DNA of 8,335 nt, taken from assembly GCA_002255105.1 (NCBI GenBank), contig NJEK01000054.1, forward strand, positions 1 to 8,335, in the 5' to 3' direction. Within the stretch, counting starts at the first letter, position 1; each line of letters starts with the position of its first letter. A model generated the notes under the pieces. That model was not told the DNA's origin. It ran no database searches and saw only the letters and a program-made list of their open reading frames with translations. Below, one piece after another: positions 1 through 6,816 of the stretch. The DNA is from Candidatus Wolframiiraptor sp. EX4484-121. Lineage in GTDB: Archaea; Thermoproteota; Nitrososphaeria_A; Caldarchaeales; Wolframiiraptoraceae. A program made the translations under genes and the position numbers.

Positions 1-1203
1 CTGGTGGCGGAGGCCGAGGGGATTCCGGTGAAATATGTTGAAGCGTATGCGAGGAGGGAGAGGCTTAGTTTTGAAGAGTACCTCACCCCAGAGACGATCT
101 TACTTCAATTTACCTCGGGATCCTATCCCATGGCGAAGGTCGTGGATGGAGATGAGGTCAAGCTTGTTAAGGTTGGGGACAAGCCCCTCAGCGAGGATGA
201 GGCGAATGAACTAATCGAGGAGATTGTAGGCGAGTGTAGGTTGAGCGATGAGTGCGGTGTAAGGATCTTGAAAACCGGGGCCATGATCCTCCAATTGAGA
301 GATTATAGGATAGCGGTCGCCAAACCTCCGTTCTCCGACAAGCTTGAGCTTATAATCAGGAGATTATCATTTAAGCCTAGATTTGAGATTAAACCGTTAA
401 GCATTTTGATTGAAAGGATCTGGGATAAATCCGCGGGAGTTCTCATGATAGGCGCACCGGAGTCGGGAGTCCTCGAACTCGCTAAAATCCTCATGAACGC
501 CCTTCAAGAAAGAGGAAGAATCGTCAAGGTAATTGAGTACGGCAAGATGCTAGGAGAGGTTGGGAACTTAACGTGCTATGGCCCACTCGAGGGGGATATT
601 GAGAAGACCGTGGAGTTCCTGACCCACATAAAGCCCGATTGCGTCATCTTTAACGATATGATCGATTCCAAGGACTTCAAATCGTTCATAAAACTTAGGC
701 TCGCTGGAATAACCGTGATCGGGATAATCTACGCGGATAACCTGCTTCAGGTGTTAAAGAGATTTGTGAGCAAGCTCGACCTAGACCTCCTAACAAAAAC
801 CCTAAACTTCCTGACCCTAGCGGCGGATAAGATCCTAAAGATCTACGAATTAAGGATGGTGATTAGAGCCCCGACGGGAAGGGATCCAACCCATATTAAG
901 CCGCTCGTGGAGGTCAGAGCCCTGCCGAGGGGGGATCTTGAGTACGAGATCTACTCAGATGGCGGGAGGTTGGTCGTCGAGGTTGAGAGGGTTAAGGAGA
1001 AGGTCAAGTATCTGAGGGAGGGGGCGGAGCTTCTCATCAAACGGGTTAGGTCGCTCGATCCAAACGCTTCCATAGAGTTTGTCTCGCTCGATAGAGTGGT
1101 TCTCTCCGTCGATGAAAACCTGATTCCCAAGCTATACGACCTCAGGAGGAACTTCATCGAGGAAAACGGAGTCATGCTCGAATTCAGGGCGAGAGGCGGG
1201 TAA
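1..1203 (+). CDS. PIN/ATPase/KH-family protein (COG1855-like), 5'-partial, with degenerate ATPase and KH motifs
   Basis: The frame is open from base 1 and ends with TAA, so this is the C-terminal ~400 residues of a longer protein. The GTG at 4 reads as an internal Val in the tail of a PIN domain; the PIN domain itself should lie before the window. Numbering from that GTG, residues ~40-130 match the linker domain of the archaeal PilT/VirB11-like ATPase family (PMAK, LVKVGDKPL, QLRDYRIAVAKPPFSD). Residues ~135-300 are the ATPase core and ~330-399 the KH region. The family P-loop (GPPGAGKS type) is here GAPESGVL at 150-157, so the Lys is V156 and the Ser/Thr is L157. The family DEM acidic motif is N217-D218-M219. 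The histidine of the family VHAT motif is Y243. The KH GxxG loop is replaced by Y378-D-L-R381. ATP hydrolysis is therefore doubtful, yet the frame is uninterrupted. Family assignment is firm; the loss of activity is inferred. Confidence 0.85.
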   Translation: MVAEAEGIPVKYVEAYARRERLSFEEYLTPETILLQFTSGSYPMAKVVDGDEVKLVKVGDKPLSEDEANELIEEIVGECRLSDECGVRILKTGAMILQLRDYRIAVAKPPFSDKLELIIRRLSFKPRFEIKPLSILIERIWDKSAGVLMIGAPESGVLELAKILMNALQERGRIVKVIEYGKMLGEVGNLTCYGPLEGDIEKTVEFLTHIKPDCVIFNDMIDSKDFKSFIKLRLAGITVIGIIYADNLLQVLKRFVSKLDLDLLTKTLNFLTLAADKILKIYELRMVIRAPTGRDPTHIKPLVEVRALPRGDLEYEIYSDGGRLVVEVERVKEKVKYLREGAELLIKRVRSLDPNASIEFVSLDRVVLSVDENLIPKLYDLRRNFIEENGVMLEFRARGG

Positions 1204-1207
1204 ATGG

Positions 1208-1215
1208 TTTTTAAT
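1208..1215 (+). promoter_or_regulatory. TATA-like box for the OST3/OST6-like gene
   Basis: TTTTTAAT lies just after the upstream stop and is centred about 28 nt before the ATG at 1240. This is the spacing expected for a leaderless archaeal transcript, and no Shine-Dalgarno sequence is seen before the ATG. Confidence 0.5.
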
Positions 1216-1239
1216 TCCCTAGTTACGTTAAGGTCTTGA

Positions 1240-1638
1240 ATGTCCCTGAGGAGGATAGGTAAGAAGGTTGCGGACTTCATGAGATCGGAGACCGCGAATA
1301 AGGCGATAATCGTCGTGATGATATTGGCGATCCTGGTCTTCGTCAGCGGGTCGATCTACTCCATGACCGCGAGAGATGTCTTGGGGCTCATATTCCTCCG
1401 AGGGGGTGGTATAAGGGTCTTCATCTGGACGATCAACGCGCAAACCCATGCGGAGACCATGGTAATCTTCCTATATTATTTGATGGGGTTTGGGGGGCTC
1501 TGGCTGTATGCGAACGCGGCGACCAGATCTGGAGATCCTAGGACGACGAAATACATGCTCTTCTTCAGCTTCCTCCTAATACTCTTCGCGGGATTGGGAC
1601 TTTACTCGGCCTTCGTGGCGAAGTTCACCGGGCCGTGA
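1240..1638 (+). CDS. Small three-TM membrane protein, OST3/OST6 (OSTC)-like
   Basis: The 132-residue protein has a short basic N-terminus (residues 1-21), TM1 at about 22-42, a ~30-residue loop, TM2 at about 73-93 and TM3 at about 106-127. The loop and TM2 carry INAQTHAE at 65-72 followed by Tyr and Gly residues (FLYYLMGFGG, 77-86). This layout resembles eukaryotic OSTC/DC2 and the membrane half of OST3/OST6: TM1, then a loop with N-x-Q-x3-E, then a Gly-rich TM2 and TM3. Those proteins are accessory subunits of oligosaccharyltransferase. By analogy this one could sit beside the archaeal AglB glycosyltransferase, but no aglB gene is visible here. It has no signal peptide beyond TM1 and no thioredoxin domain as in full-length OST3. 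The membrane topology is well supported; the family call rests on remembered pattern similarity and is moderate. It converges with the RadB-like gene with only 5 bp between stops. Confidence 0.6.
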   Translation: MSLRRIGKKVADFMRSETANKAIIVVMILAILVFVSGSIYSMTARDVLGLIFLRGGGIRVFIWTINAQTHAETMVIFLYYLMGFGGLWLYANAATRSGDPRTTKYMLFFSFLLILFAGLGLYSAFVAKFTGP

Positions 1639-1643
1639 GCAAC

Positions 1644-2303
1644 TTAACATGGCGCAACACCTGATTTAACGATCCTAAACCTATATACGCCCTTCCTCTC
1701 AGGCTTCTCAATCCAAATTTTCCCACACCTCTCCCCAAAACCCCTCACAACCCTCAAGACGTAATCTGACCAGTAGGTGAGTATTCTGTGGGCCACGGCC
1801 CTCGTCTCGCCAGTATCAGGTAGGGTGTGAACCTGCCCTATAACCACTATCGCTATATCTCTCTTCATGGCCGCCTCCTTCAGGGCCGCGAGCTGGAACG
1901 CGAGCCTCTCATAGATCGGCGTATCCCGCCTGACATCCCCCCTGATCTCGAGCCTATGCCGGAAGGTGAAGTCGTCCAAGACTATCAGCGGAGCTGGTGG
2001 GGGATAATCGTAGAGCCTCAGCACCACCTCCTCCTGCTGGAGGAAGCTCTCGATCGGCAATATCAGGAGCCTAGACCTATCGACCCTATTCCATCTAAGG
2101 ATCTGAGCGAGCCTGAGCGGGTGAACCCTATTAGAGCAATCGATATACGCCGCGCGCCCCCTTCGAGCGGCCAGGGCGCAGAGCTTCAGGGCCAGGCTCG
2201 TCTTACCCGACTTCTCCTCCCCATAGATTAGGGCTATCGATCCCGTCGGAAGTCCTCCGCCCAACCCCTCGTCAAGCTCCACGAGCCCCGTCGGAAACCT
2301 CAT
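1644..2303 (-). CDS. RadB/RecA-like recombinase paralogue (RecA-superfamily ATPase)
   Basis: The 219-residue protein is essentially only a RecA core. It starts with the TGLxELDxGLGGGLP block (5-19) typical of RadA, RadB and KaiC proteins. Walker A is GEEKSGKTS at 28-36, with K34 and T35. Walker B is LIVLDDF at 106-112, with D110 and D111. A sensor-like VIGQVH follows at 154-159, and the conserved tail block has ILTYWSDYVLRV at 174-185. It lacks the N-terminal helix-hairpin-helix domain of RadA, and its length fits RadB (~220 residues). RadB-type proteins bind DNA and modulate RadA-dependent homologous recombination and repair. In TACK archaea related paralogues are often labelled aRadC, so the exact subfamily is open. 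The gene follows gdhA on the same strand but has its own TATA-like box. All ATP-binding residues are intact. Confidence 0.82.
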   Translation of the reverse strand: MRFPTGLVELDEGLGGGLPTGSIALIYGEEKSGKTSLALKLCALAARRGRAAYIDCSNRVHPLRLAQILRWNRVDRSRLLILPIESFLQQEEVVLRLYDYPPPAPLIVLDDFTFRHRLEIRGDVRRDTPIYERLAFQLAALKEAAMKRDIAIVVIGQVHTLPDTGETRAVAHRILTYWSDYVLRVVRGFGERCGKIWIEKPERKGVYRFRIVKSGVAPC

Positions 2304-2309
2304 CTAGAC

Positions 2310-2323
2310 CTCTTCAGGAAGAG
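2310..2323. repeat. 14-bp inverted repeat CTCTTC-AG-GAAGAG upstream of the radB-like gene
   Basis: Perfect 6-bp arms with a 2-bp centre sit 7 bp before the ATG, between the TATA-like element and the start codon. The position would suit a repressor operator or a 5' hairpin, but there is no second copy in the window to support this. Confidence 0.35.
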
Positions 2324-2335
2324 AGGGGCTCTAAG

Positions 2336-2341
2336 CTTTAA
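2336..2341 (-). promoter_or_regulatory. TATA-like box for the RadB-like gene
   Basis: On the minus strand TTAAAG lies about 35 nt before the ATG and overlaps the TAA stop of gdhA. If it is used, the mRNA leader would be about 8-10 nt. It is weaker than the other promoter boxes in the window. Confidence 0.35.
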
Positions 2342-3591
2342 GGCCATATTCCGAGGGATTCGACCGCCTCGGCGACCCTCCTAACCGCTAGGAGGAGCGC
2401 TCCCACCCTCATATTCGTCTCATACCTCTTAGAGCATTCTAGGACGTCTTTGAAGGATTTGACCATCCTCTTATCTAGCCTCATTAAGACCTCATCCCTC
2501 TCCCACCTGAACTTCTGGATGTTCTGAACCCACTCGAAGTAGCTGACGGTTACCCCTCCGGCGTTAGCCAAGATGTCTGGAATAACCTTCACCCCCTTCT
2601 CATGCAGCATCCTATCCGCCTCAGGGGTGGTTGGGCCGTTCGCGCCCTCAACTATCACCTTCGCCCTAATATCGTCGGCGTTGCCCGCGGTTATCTGCCT
2701 CTCGACCGCGGCGGGTATGAGGAAGTCCACGTCAAGTGTGAGCAGCTCCTCATTCGTTATGTTCTCCGCGCCCTCATAGTTTATCACGCTTCCAGTCCTC
2801 TTCTTGTGCTCCATCACCTTAAGCGGATCTAATCCATCCCTATTGATTATCCCGCCCTTCGAGTCGCTCACGGCGACTATCTTAGCCCCCCAATCATTCA
2901 GGATCTTGGCGGCGTTGAAGCCTACATTTCCATAGCCTTGGATCGCGACCGAAGCTCCCTTAAACTCCAAGCCATACTCCTTAGCCGCCTCCCTAACGCA
3001 TACGGAGACCCCGTAGGCCGTGGCCTCCTTCCTACACTCGCTCCCACCAACCGATATGGGCTTACCGGTCACAACCTCGGGAGTGGGCTCACCCTTAAGC
3101 TGGCTATAGGTGTCCATTATCCAGGCCATGGTCTGCTCGTTGGTGTAGACGTCCGGAGCCGGTATGTCTATATGCGGGCCTATGATGTCGAAGAGCGCGG
3201 CCGTATATCTCCTCGTAAGCCTCTCAAGCTCGGATCTAGACATCTTCTTTGGATCGCATCTAACCCCGCCCTTAGCGCCTCCAAACGGTATATCCACCAC
3301 CGCCGTCTTCCAGGTCATCAGGATGGCCAAGGCCGTGACCTCGTCGAGGTCGACGTTCGGATGATATCTTATCCCGCCCTTAAACGGGCCTCTAGCGTTG
3401 TTGTGCTGAACCCTGTATCCGGTGAAGACCTTAACCGACCCGTCATCCATCCTAACAGGTATCGAGAGTATCACCGTTCGCTTGGGAGCTCTCAAAAACT
3501 CCCTTATACTATCGTCTAACTCCAGGATCTCCGCTACCTCGTCAAATTGCCTCAAAACATCCTCTAAAAACTTGCGACCGGAGACGTTCAT
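2338..3591 (-). CDS. gdhA: Glutamate dehydrogenase (NAD(P)-dependent)
   Basis: This enzyme interconverts glutamate and 2-oxoglutarate plus ammonia and links nitrogen to central carbon metabolism in the cytoplasm. The 417-residue length matches archaeal hexameric GDHs. The substrate domain has GPFKGGIRYHP (68-78, K71), TWKTA (93-97, K95) and PFGGAKGG (102-109, catalytic K107). IPAPDVYTN at 143-151 carries the catalytic Asp, D147. The Rossmann domain begins near 205, with nucleotide-binding GYGNVG at 219-224 and VSDSKGG on the second strand. The end of the protein keeps NAGGVTVSYFEWVQN. A longer frame reaches back to 3666, but its extra 25 residues have no family counterpart and cover the promoter. 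The ATG at 3589-3591 gives the usual N-terminus and lies ~34 nt from a TATA-like box. One local oddity is GGSECRKEAT, where relatives usually have GGSLGRxEAT. The gene is transcribed divergently from the phosphoribosyltransferase. Confidence 0.96.
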   Translation of the reverse strand: MNVSGRKFLEDVLRQFDEVAEILELDDSIREFLRAPKRTVILSIPVRMDDGSVKVFTGYRVQHNNARGPFKGGIRYHPNVDLDEVTALAILMTWKTAVVDIPFGGAKGGVRCDPKKMSRSELERLTRRYTAALFDIIGPHIDIPAPDVYTNEQTMAWIMDTYSQLKGEPTPEVVTGKPISVGGSECRKEATAYGVSVCVREAAKEYGLEFKGASVAIQGYGNVGFNAAKILNDWGAKIVAVSDSKGGIINRDGLDPLKVMEHKKRTGSVINYEGAENITNEELLTLDVDFLIPAAVERQITAGNADDIRAKVIVEGANGPTTPEADRMLHEKGVKVIPDILANAGGVTVSYFEWVQNIQKFRWERDEVLMRLDKRMVKSFKDVLECSKRYETNMRVGALLLAVRRVAEAVESLGIWP

Positions 3592-3620
3592 AAATCCAAG
3601 ACTGTATTTCATAATTGAGA

Positions 3621-3630
3621 ATAATTTTAG
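3621..3630 (-). promoter_or_regulatory. TATA-like box for gdhA
   Basis: CTAAAATTAT on the minus strand is centred ~34 nt before the ATG at 3591 and ~13 nt before the alternative ATG at 3612. It lies inside the longer frame starting at 3666, which argues for the 417-residue start. The predicted leader is short, about 8 nt. Confidence 0.5.
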
Positions 3631-3690
3631 TTTTTTCTCCACGAATATGAGAGTGTAAGAAACCATTTTCCAGAATGAGAGAGGTCTGGA

Positions 3691-3703
3691 AAAAATTTTA
3701 TAA
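3691..3703 (+). promoter_or_regulatory. Strong TATA box for the phosphoribosyltransferase gene; decides its start
   Basis: AAAAATTTTATAA is the best TATA match in the window. The TTTTATAA part (3696-3703) is centred ~25 nt before the ATG at 3724, predicting transcription to begin at or next to that ATG. An upstream in-frame ATG at 3703 overlaps the box and so would not be in the message. Confidence 0.65.
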
Positions 3704-3723
3704 TGGCTCTCCGAGGTTCTTGT

Positions 3724-4329
3724 ATGGAGATCTTAGAGGTAGGCGGTTCCAAGTATCTAAAAATATCTTGGAAGAAGCTTGAGGAGCTCGTTGAAGCCTT
3801 GGCCGAGAAGATCCTCGCCTCATCCTACACCCCAGACATCCTAGTCGGGATCCTCAGAGGCGGGGTTACTGTCGCCCATCTCCTCTCGGACGTTCTAGGC
3901 CTCTACAGGATCTATCCGATCGGATGTAGTAGCTACGTGGATGTTGGTAGGAAGGGGGAGCTGAAGATCTACAGCCCCCTAGCCATCAAGGATCTATCGG
4001 GTAAGAGGGTCTTGGTCGTGGACGACGTGGCGGATGACGGCGGAACCCTCAAGGGAGTCGTCGAACTCGAGATCCTTCCAAAGAATCCTCTAGAGGTTAG
4101 GACTGCGACGCTTCACATGAAGCCTTGGTGCAGGTTTAAGCCGGATTACTACATCGAGGTAACGGACGCCTGGATAATCTATCCCTGGGAGAGGCATGAG
4201 GTTGTGAGGCAGGTCGCAAAGAAGTTTATAGAAGATCTTGGATGGGAGAGGGGTTTGGCCGAGCTCGCGGACATCTTGGGGAAGGGGGTTAAGGAGGCTG
4301 AGAAGCTCATAGCCCTACAGAGAAAATAG
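3724..4329 (+). CDS. Purine-type phosphoribosyltransferase (Hpt/Gpt-like)
   Basis: This 201-residue enzyme should transfer phosphoribose from PRPP to a purine base (hypoxanthine, xanthine or guanine), a salvage step giving IMP, XMP or GMP. LVGILRGGVTVAHLL at 40-54 is the first PRPP-loop region. VLVVDDVADDGGTL at 96-109 is the 13-residue PRPP-binding motif with its paired acidic residues. PWCRFKPDYYIEVTDAWIIYPWERHE (central part near 140-160) is characteristic of the archaeal COG2236 group. About 38 helical residues follow as a C-terminal tail. The base specificity cannot be read from sequence. The start at 3724 is chosen over 3703 because the latter falls in the TATA box. The upstream intergenic space is shared with gdhA, and e-mtaB follows 52 nt downstream with its own promoter. 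Together with guaB and the adenosine-specific kinase nearby it suggests purine salvage. Confidence 0.88.
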   Translation: MEILEVGGSKYLKISWKKLEELVEALAEKILASSYTPDILVGILRGGVTVAHLLSDVLGLYRIYPIGCSSYVDVGRKGELKIYSPLAIKDLSGKRVLVVDDVADDGGTLKGVVELEILPKNPLEVRTATLHMKPWCRFKPDYYIEVTDAWIIYPWERHEVVRQVAKKFIEDLGWERGLAELADILGKGVKEAEKLIALQRK

Positions 4330-4347
4330 TGTTTTCTTGAGATGATG

Positions 4348-4354
4348 TTTTAAT
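4348..4354 (+). promoter_or_regulatory. TATA-like box for the e-mtaB gene
   Basis: TTTTAAT is centred ~31 nt before the TTG start at 4382, in the short gap after the phosphoribosyltransferase stop. No Shine-Dalgarno sequence precedes the TTG. Confidence 0.4.
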
Positions 4355-4381
4355 CCTCCAAATCGATATCCTGTTCTTGGA

Positions 4382-5591
4382 TTGAAGGTCTATTCGGAGG
4401 CATACGGATGTGCGGCGAATATGGCGGACTCGGAGATAGCGTTGGGAGTCCTTAAGCAGGCCGGATATATCCTTACCCAGAGGCCGGAAGACGCGGACAT
4501 CATAGTAATCTTCACATGTGTCGTTAAGAAGCCGACAAGCGATAGAATGCTCTATAGGATAAGTTCCTTGAAGCGATTTGGGAAGAAGCTCGTCGTTGCG
4601 GGCTGCATGGTGCCAGGTGAGCCCGAGAAGATTAGGAGGATTGCGCCTCAAGCCATATTGGTTCATCCAAGGGCCGTCACCAGAATAGCTGAGGCGATCG
4701 AGTCTGGGCGTAGCATCCTATCGGAAGATGCCGTCATCAAGCTTAGGCGTCCAAGGGTTAGGAGAAATCCGATCATAGCGATAATCCCTGTCTCCGAGGG
4801 ATGCTGGTGGAGGAGGTGTAGCTTCTGCATAGTAGCGAGGACTAGGGGGAGCTATATGAGCTATCCGCTGAGCATGATCCTCGAAGAAATCAAAGACTCC
4901 ATCCATGAAGGGGTTAAGGAGGTCTGGCTCACGAGCCAGGACATGGGGAGCTATGGAATAGAATCTGGTAGGAGCCTCCTACCAAAGCTCATCGAATCCG
5001 TCTCAAATGTAGGTGGGCTATTTCTAGTTAGGGTTGGGATGATGAATCCAATCTATCTCAAGCCGATATTGGATGAACTCGCAGAGGCATATCTGAGACC
5101 CAAGATCTTCAAGTTCCTCCACCTCCCAGTCCAATCTGGATCGAATAGGGTTTTGAGGGATATGGGTAGGGGTTATACGGTTGAGGTCTTCAAGGAGATA
5201 GTCCGACATGATAAACCTCTCAAGATTCTTCCCAAGACCTAGGACCCCGGCGGAGAGGCTGAAACCCCTTGACCCGAAATTAGTTAAGAAGAGGAGTAGG
5301 TTGATGAGCGAGGTCGCTAGAGAGGTTGCATTAAGATCTGGAGAGAGGTGGATTGGATGGAGTGGTGTGGCCTTGGTTGATGAGGTTGGGGAGAGGGGTG
5401 AGGCCATCGCGAGGAACCTGAGCTATAAGCCGATCGTCTTAAGGGAGGATGGACGGAGATTGTTTGGAAGATTCGTGGAGGTGGAGGTGGAATCCATAAG
5501 ACCATATTGTCTGATGGGGAGGGTTAAGCGTATCCTGAAAATCGATGAAGCCTCATCGATAATTCTCGAACAATCTCCTCATAAAACCTAA
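4382..5591 (+). pseudogene. Archaeal tRNA N6-threonylcarbamoyladenosine methylthiotransferase (e-MtaB/CDKAL1 type), broken by an internal deletion
   Basis: Intact relatives are radical-SAM enzymes that convert t6A37 to ms2t6A37 in tRNAs. The first frame (TTG 4382 to stop 5242) has the UPF0004 domain with YGCAANMADSE and its three cluster cysteines C10, C46 and C75. It then has the radical-SAM domain with EGCWWRRCSFC, and later LTSQDMGSYG and HLPVQSGSN. It loses the frame after FKEIV (~274). The family sequence resumes in the +1 frame at PDMINLS-like bases (5205 on), giving SRFFPRPRTPAERLK and a C-terminal TRAM domain to stop 5591. About 35-40 residues containing the family TDxIVGFP-E-TEEDF segment are absent, so about 3n+2 bases are missing. 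Each half reads cleanly, so the lesion is recent or an assembly artefact. The radical-SAM triad is CX4CX2C (C141, C146, C149) instead of CX3CX2C. TTG is chosen because MKVYxExYGC is the family N-terminus. Family call is firm; non-function is inferred. Confidence 0.88.
5201..5208 (+). other. Deletion/frameshift junction in e-mtaB
   Basis: Left of this point the reading is FKEIV(R) in the frame of 4382. Right of it the reading is D-M-I-N-L-S-R-F in the frame of 5208. Conserved sequence on the two sides is not adjacent in relatives, so this is a deletion and not a single-base slip. Confidence 0.8.
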
Positions 5592-5594
5592 TAA
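5581..5594 (+). promoter_or_regulatory. TATA-like region for thiI
   Basis: The A/T run at 5581-5594 overlaps the e-mtaB stop codon. Its TAATAA part (5589-5594) is centred ~27 nt before the ATG at 5619, compatible with a leaderless thiI message independent of the broken gene upstream. Confidence 0.4.
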
Positions 5595-5618
5595 CCCCGC
5601 CGCAAACCATCTTCATGG

Positions 5619-6815
5619 ATGCCTCTAAAGCCCCGATACGACGCAGTAGTCATACATTACGGCGAAGTAACCCTGAAGCGCGGCAGGAGAGGATACTTCG
5701 AGAGACTATTGCTGAGAAATCTGAGGAAGATGACCGGCGTCGACGTTAAGAGGCTCCAGGGAAGATTCGTGATAGATTTGAAGGAGGATGTGGATCTTGA
5801 TCGACTATTGGAAGATCTTGGGAGGGTCTTTGGGGTGGTTTGGTACGCCCCCGCGGTCAAGGCCAAGAGCCTCGACGAGCTTGAGGAGAAGCTTGCGAAG
5901 ATCCTAGAGGCGTTAAACCCTAAGAGCTTCAAGCTCGATACTAGGAGGAGCGATAAGAGCTTCCCCATGACATCGATGGAGTTCTCCAAGATCCTGGGAG
6001 AGAGAATCTCATCGAGACTTGGATTAAAGGTCGATCTAAAGAATCCGGAGAAGACGATAATCATCGAGATAACCGAGGACGGGATCTACGCATCCCATGA
6101 GAAGATCCAAGGGCCGGGAGGTCTGCCGATAGGTGCGTCCGGAAGGGTCTTGGCCCTAATCTCCGGCGGGATAGATTCGCCCGTCGCGGCGTGGTTTATG
6201 ATGAGGAGGGGATGCATCGTCGACTCATTACACATCTATAATCTCCCATCGATCGAGGAAGTCATGAACTCTAAGATCCCCAAGATCGTCGGGAAGCTCG
6301 TCCAATACTGTTTTAGGATGAAGCTCTATCTCCTACCGTTCAGGATCTTCTGGGAGAGGTGCGAGGAGATTCCGGAGAAGTTCAGGCTGATCGCATACAG
6401 GGCCTACATGTTCAAGCTAGCCGACATAATCTCCGGAAAATATCATTATCTCGGGATCGTGAGCGGGGATAATCTAGGCCAAGTAGCATCCCAAACCCTC
6501 CAAAACATGTTCGCCGTCTCAACTTTCACGAGGAGGCCGATCTATAGGCCTCTGATAGGGTTTGATAAGCAGGAGACCACTGAGTTGGCGAAGAGGATTG
6601 GGACCTACGACATCTCGGTAATAGATTATCCTGAACCATGTGAGATCTTGGGAAAATATCATCCCAAGACTGATGTGAAGGTTGAGGAGGTTCAGAGGAT
6701 CTGGATGGACTACGGCTTGGACGATGTTGTCGAGGAAACCCTTAAGGAGCTTGAGGTCTATGAGTTTAGGTCCGGAGCCGAGAGACCCATAAAGCTTGAA
6801 TCGGTCGATCGTTAA
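5619..6815 (+). CDS. thiI: tRNA 4-thiouridine sulfurtransferase ThiI, archaeal type
   Basis: ThiI adenylates U8 of tRNA and replaces its oxygen with sulfur; bacterial homologues also feed thiazole synthesis. The 398-residue protein starts with the NFLD region (IHYGEVTLKRGRRGYF, 12-27). A THUMP domain runs to ~165. The PP-loop pyrophosphatase domain has SGGIDSPVA at 182-190 and GDNLGQVASQT at 283-293. There is no C-terminal rhodanese domain, as usual in archaea. The CxxC pair found in methanogen ThiI before the second helix is not present: the aligned positions are L257 and Y260. C341 in EPCEIL is the likely counterpart of the conserved cysteine near the end of the PP-loop domain, but the usual Cys pair there is a single Cys. 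The sulfur carrier is therefore unclear. Start ATG 5619 fits the family; ATG 5615 is out of frame. The gene converges with guaB with 1 bp between the stops. Confidence 0.93.
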   Translation: MPLKPRYDAVVIHYGEVTLKRGRRGYFERLLLRNLRKMTGVDVKRLQGRFVIDLKEDVDLDRLLEDLGRVFGVVWYAPAVKAKSLDELEEKLAKILEALNPKSFKLDTRRSDKSFPMTSMEFSKILGERISSRLGLKVDLKNPEKTIIIEITEDGIYASHEKIQGPGGLPIGASGRVLALISGGIDSPVAAWFMMRRGCIVDSLHIYNLPSIEEVMNSKIPKIVGKLVQYCFRMKLYLLPFRIFWERCEEIPEKFRLIAYRAYMFKLADIISGKYHYLGIVSGDNLGQVASQTLQNMFAVSTFTRRPIYRPLIGFDKQETTELAKRIGTYDISVIDYPEPCEILGKYHPKTDVKVEEVQRIWMDYGLDDVVEETLKELEVYEFRSGAERPIKLESVDR

Positions 6816-6816
6816 G

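Noticed and set aside
4..6. GTG as the true start of the first gene
   Set aside because: The frame is open to base 1, and the sequence around it matches the tail of a PIN domain, so the gene begins before the window.
2938..3519. 193-codon plus-strand open frame
   Set aside because: It lies antisense within the clear gdhA gene, has no recognisable family sequence, and is a shadow of the coding bias on the other strand.
3592..3666. N-terminal extension of GDH from the ATG at 3666 (or 3612)
   Set aside because: The added residues have no counterpart in the family and cover the TATA-like box at 3621-3630; the ATG at 3591 gives the normal N-terminus.
4340..4347. Second C/D box RNA before e-mtaB (GATGATG)
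   Set aside because: It misses the C-box consensus in its last base and no CTGA or paired C'/D' boxes follow in the 50-nt gap.
5190..5250. Programmed frameshift or intein as the cause of the e-mtaB break
   Set aside because: A shift of reading frame cannot supply the ~35-40 conserved residues that are missing, and there is no slippery site or inserted domain; a deletion fits better.
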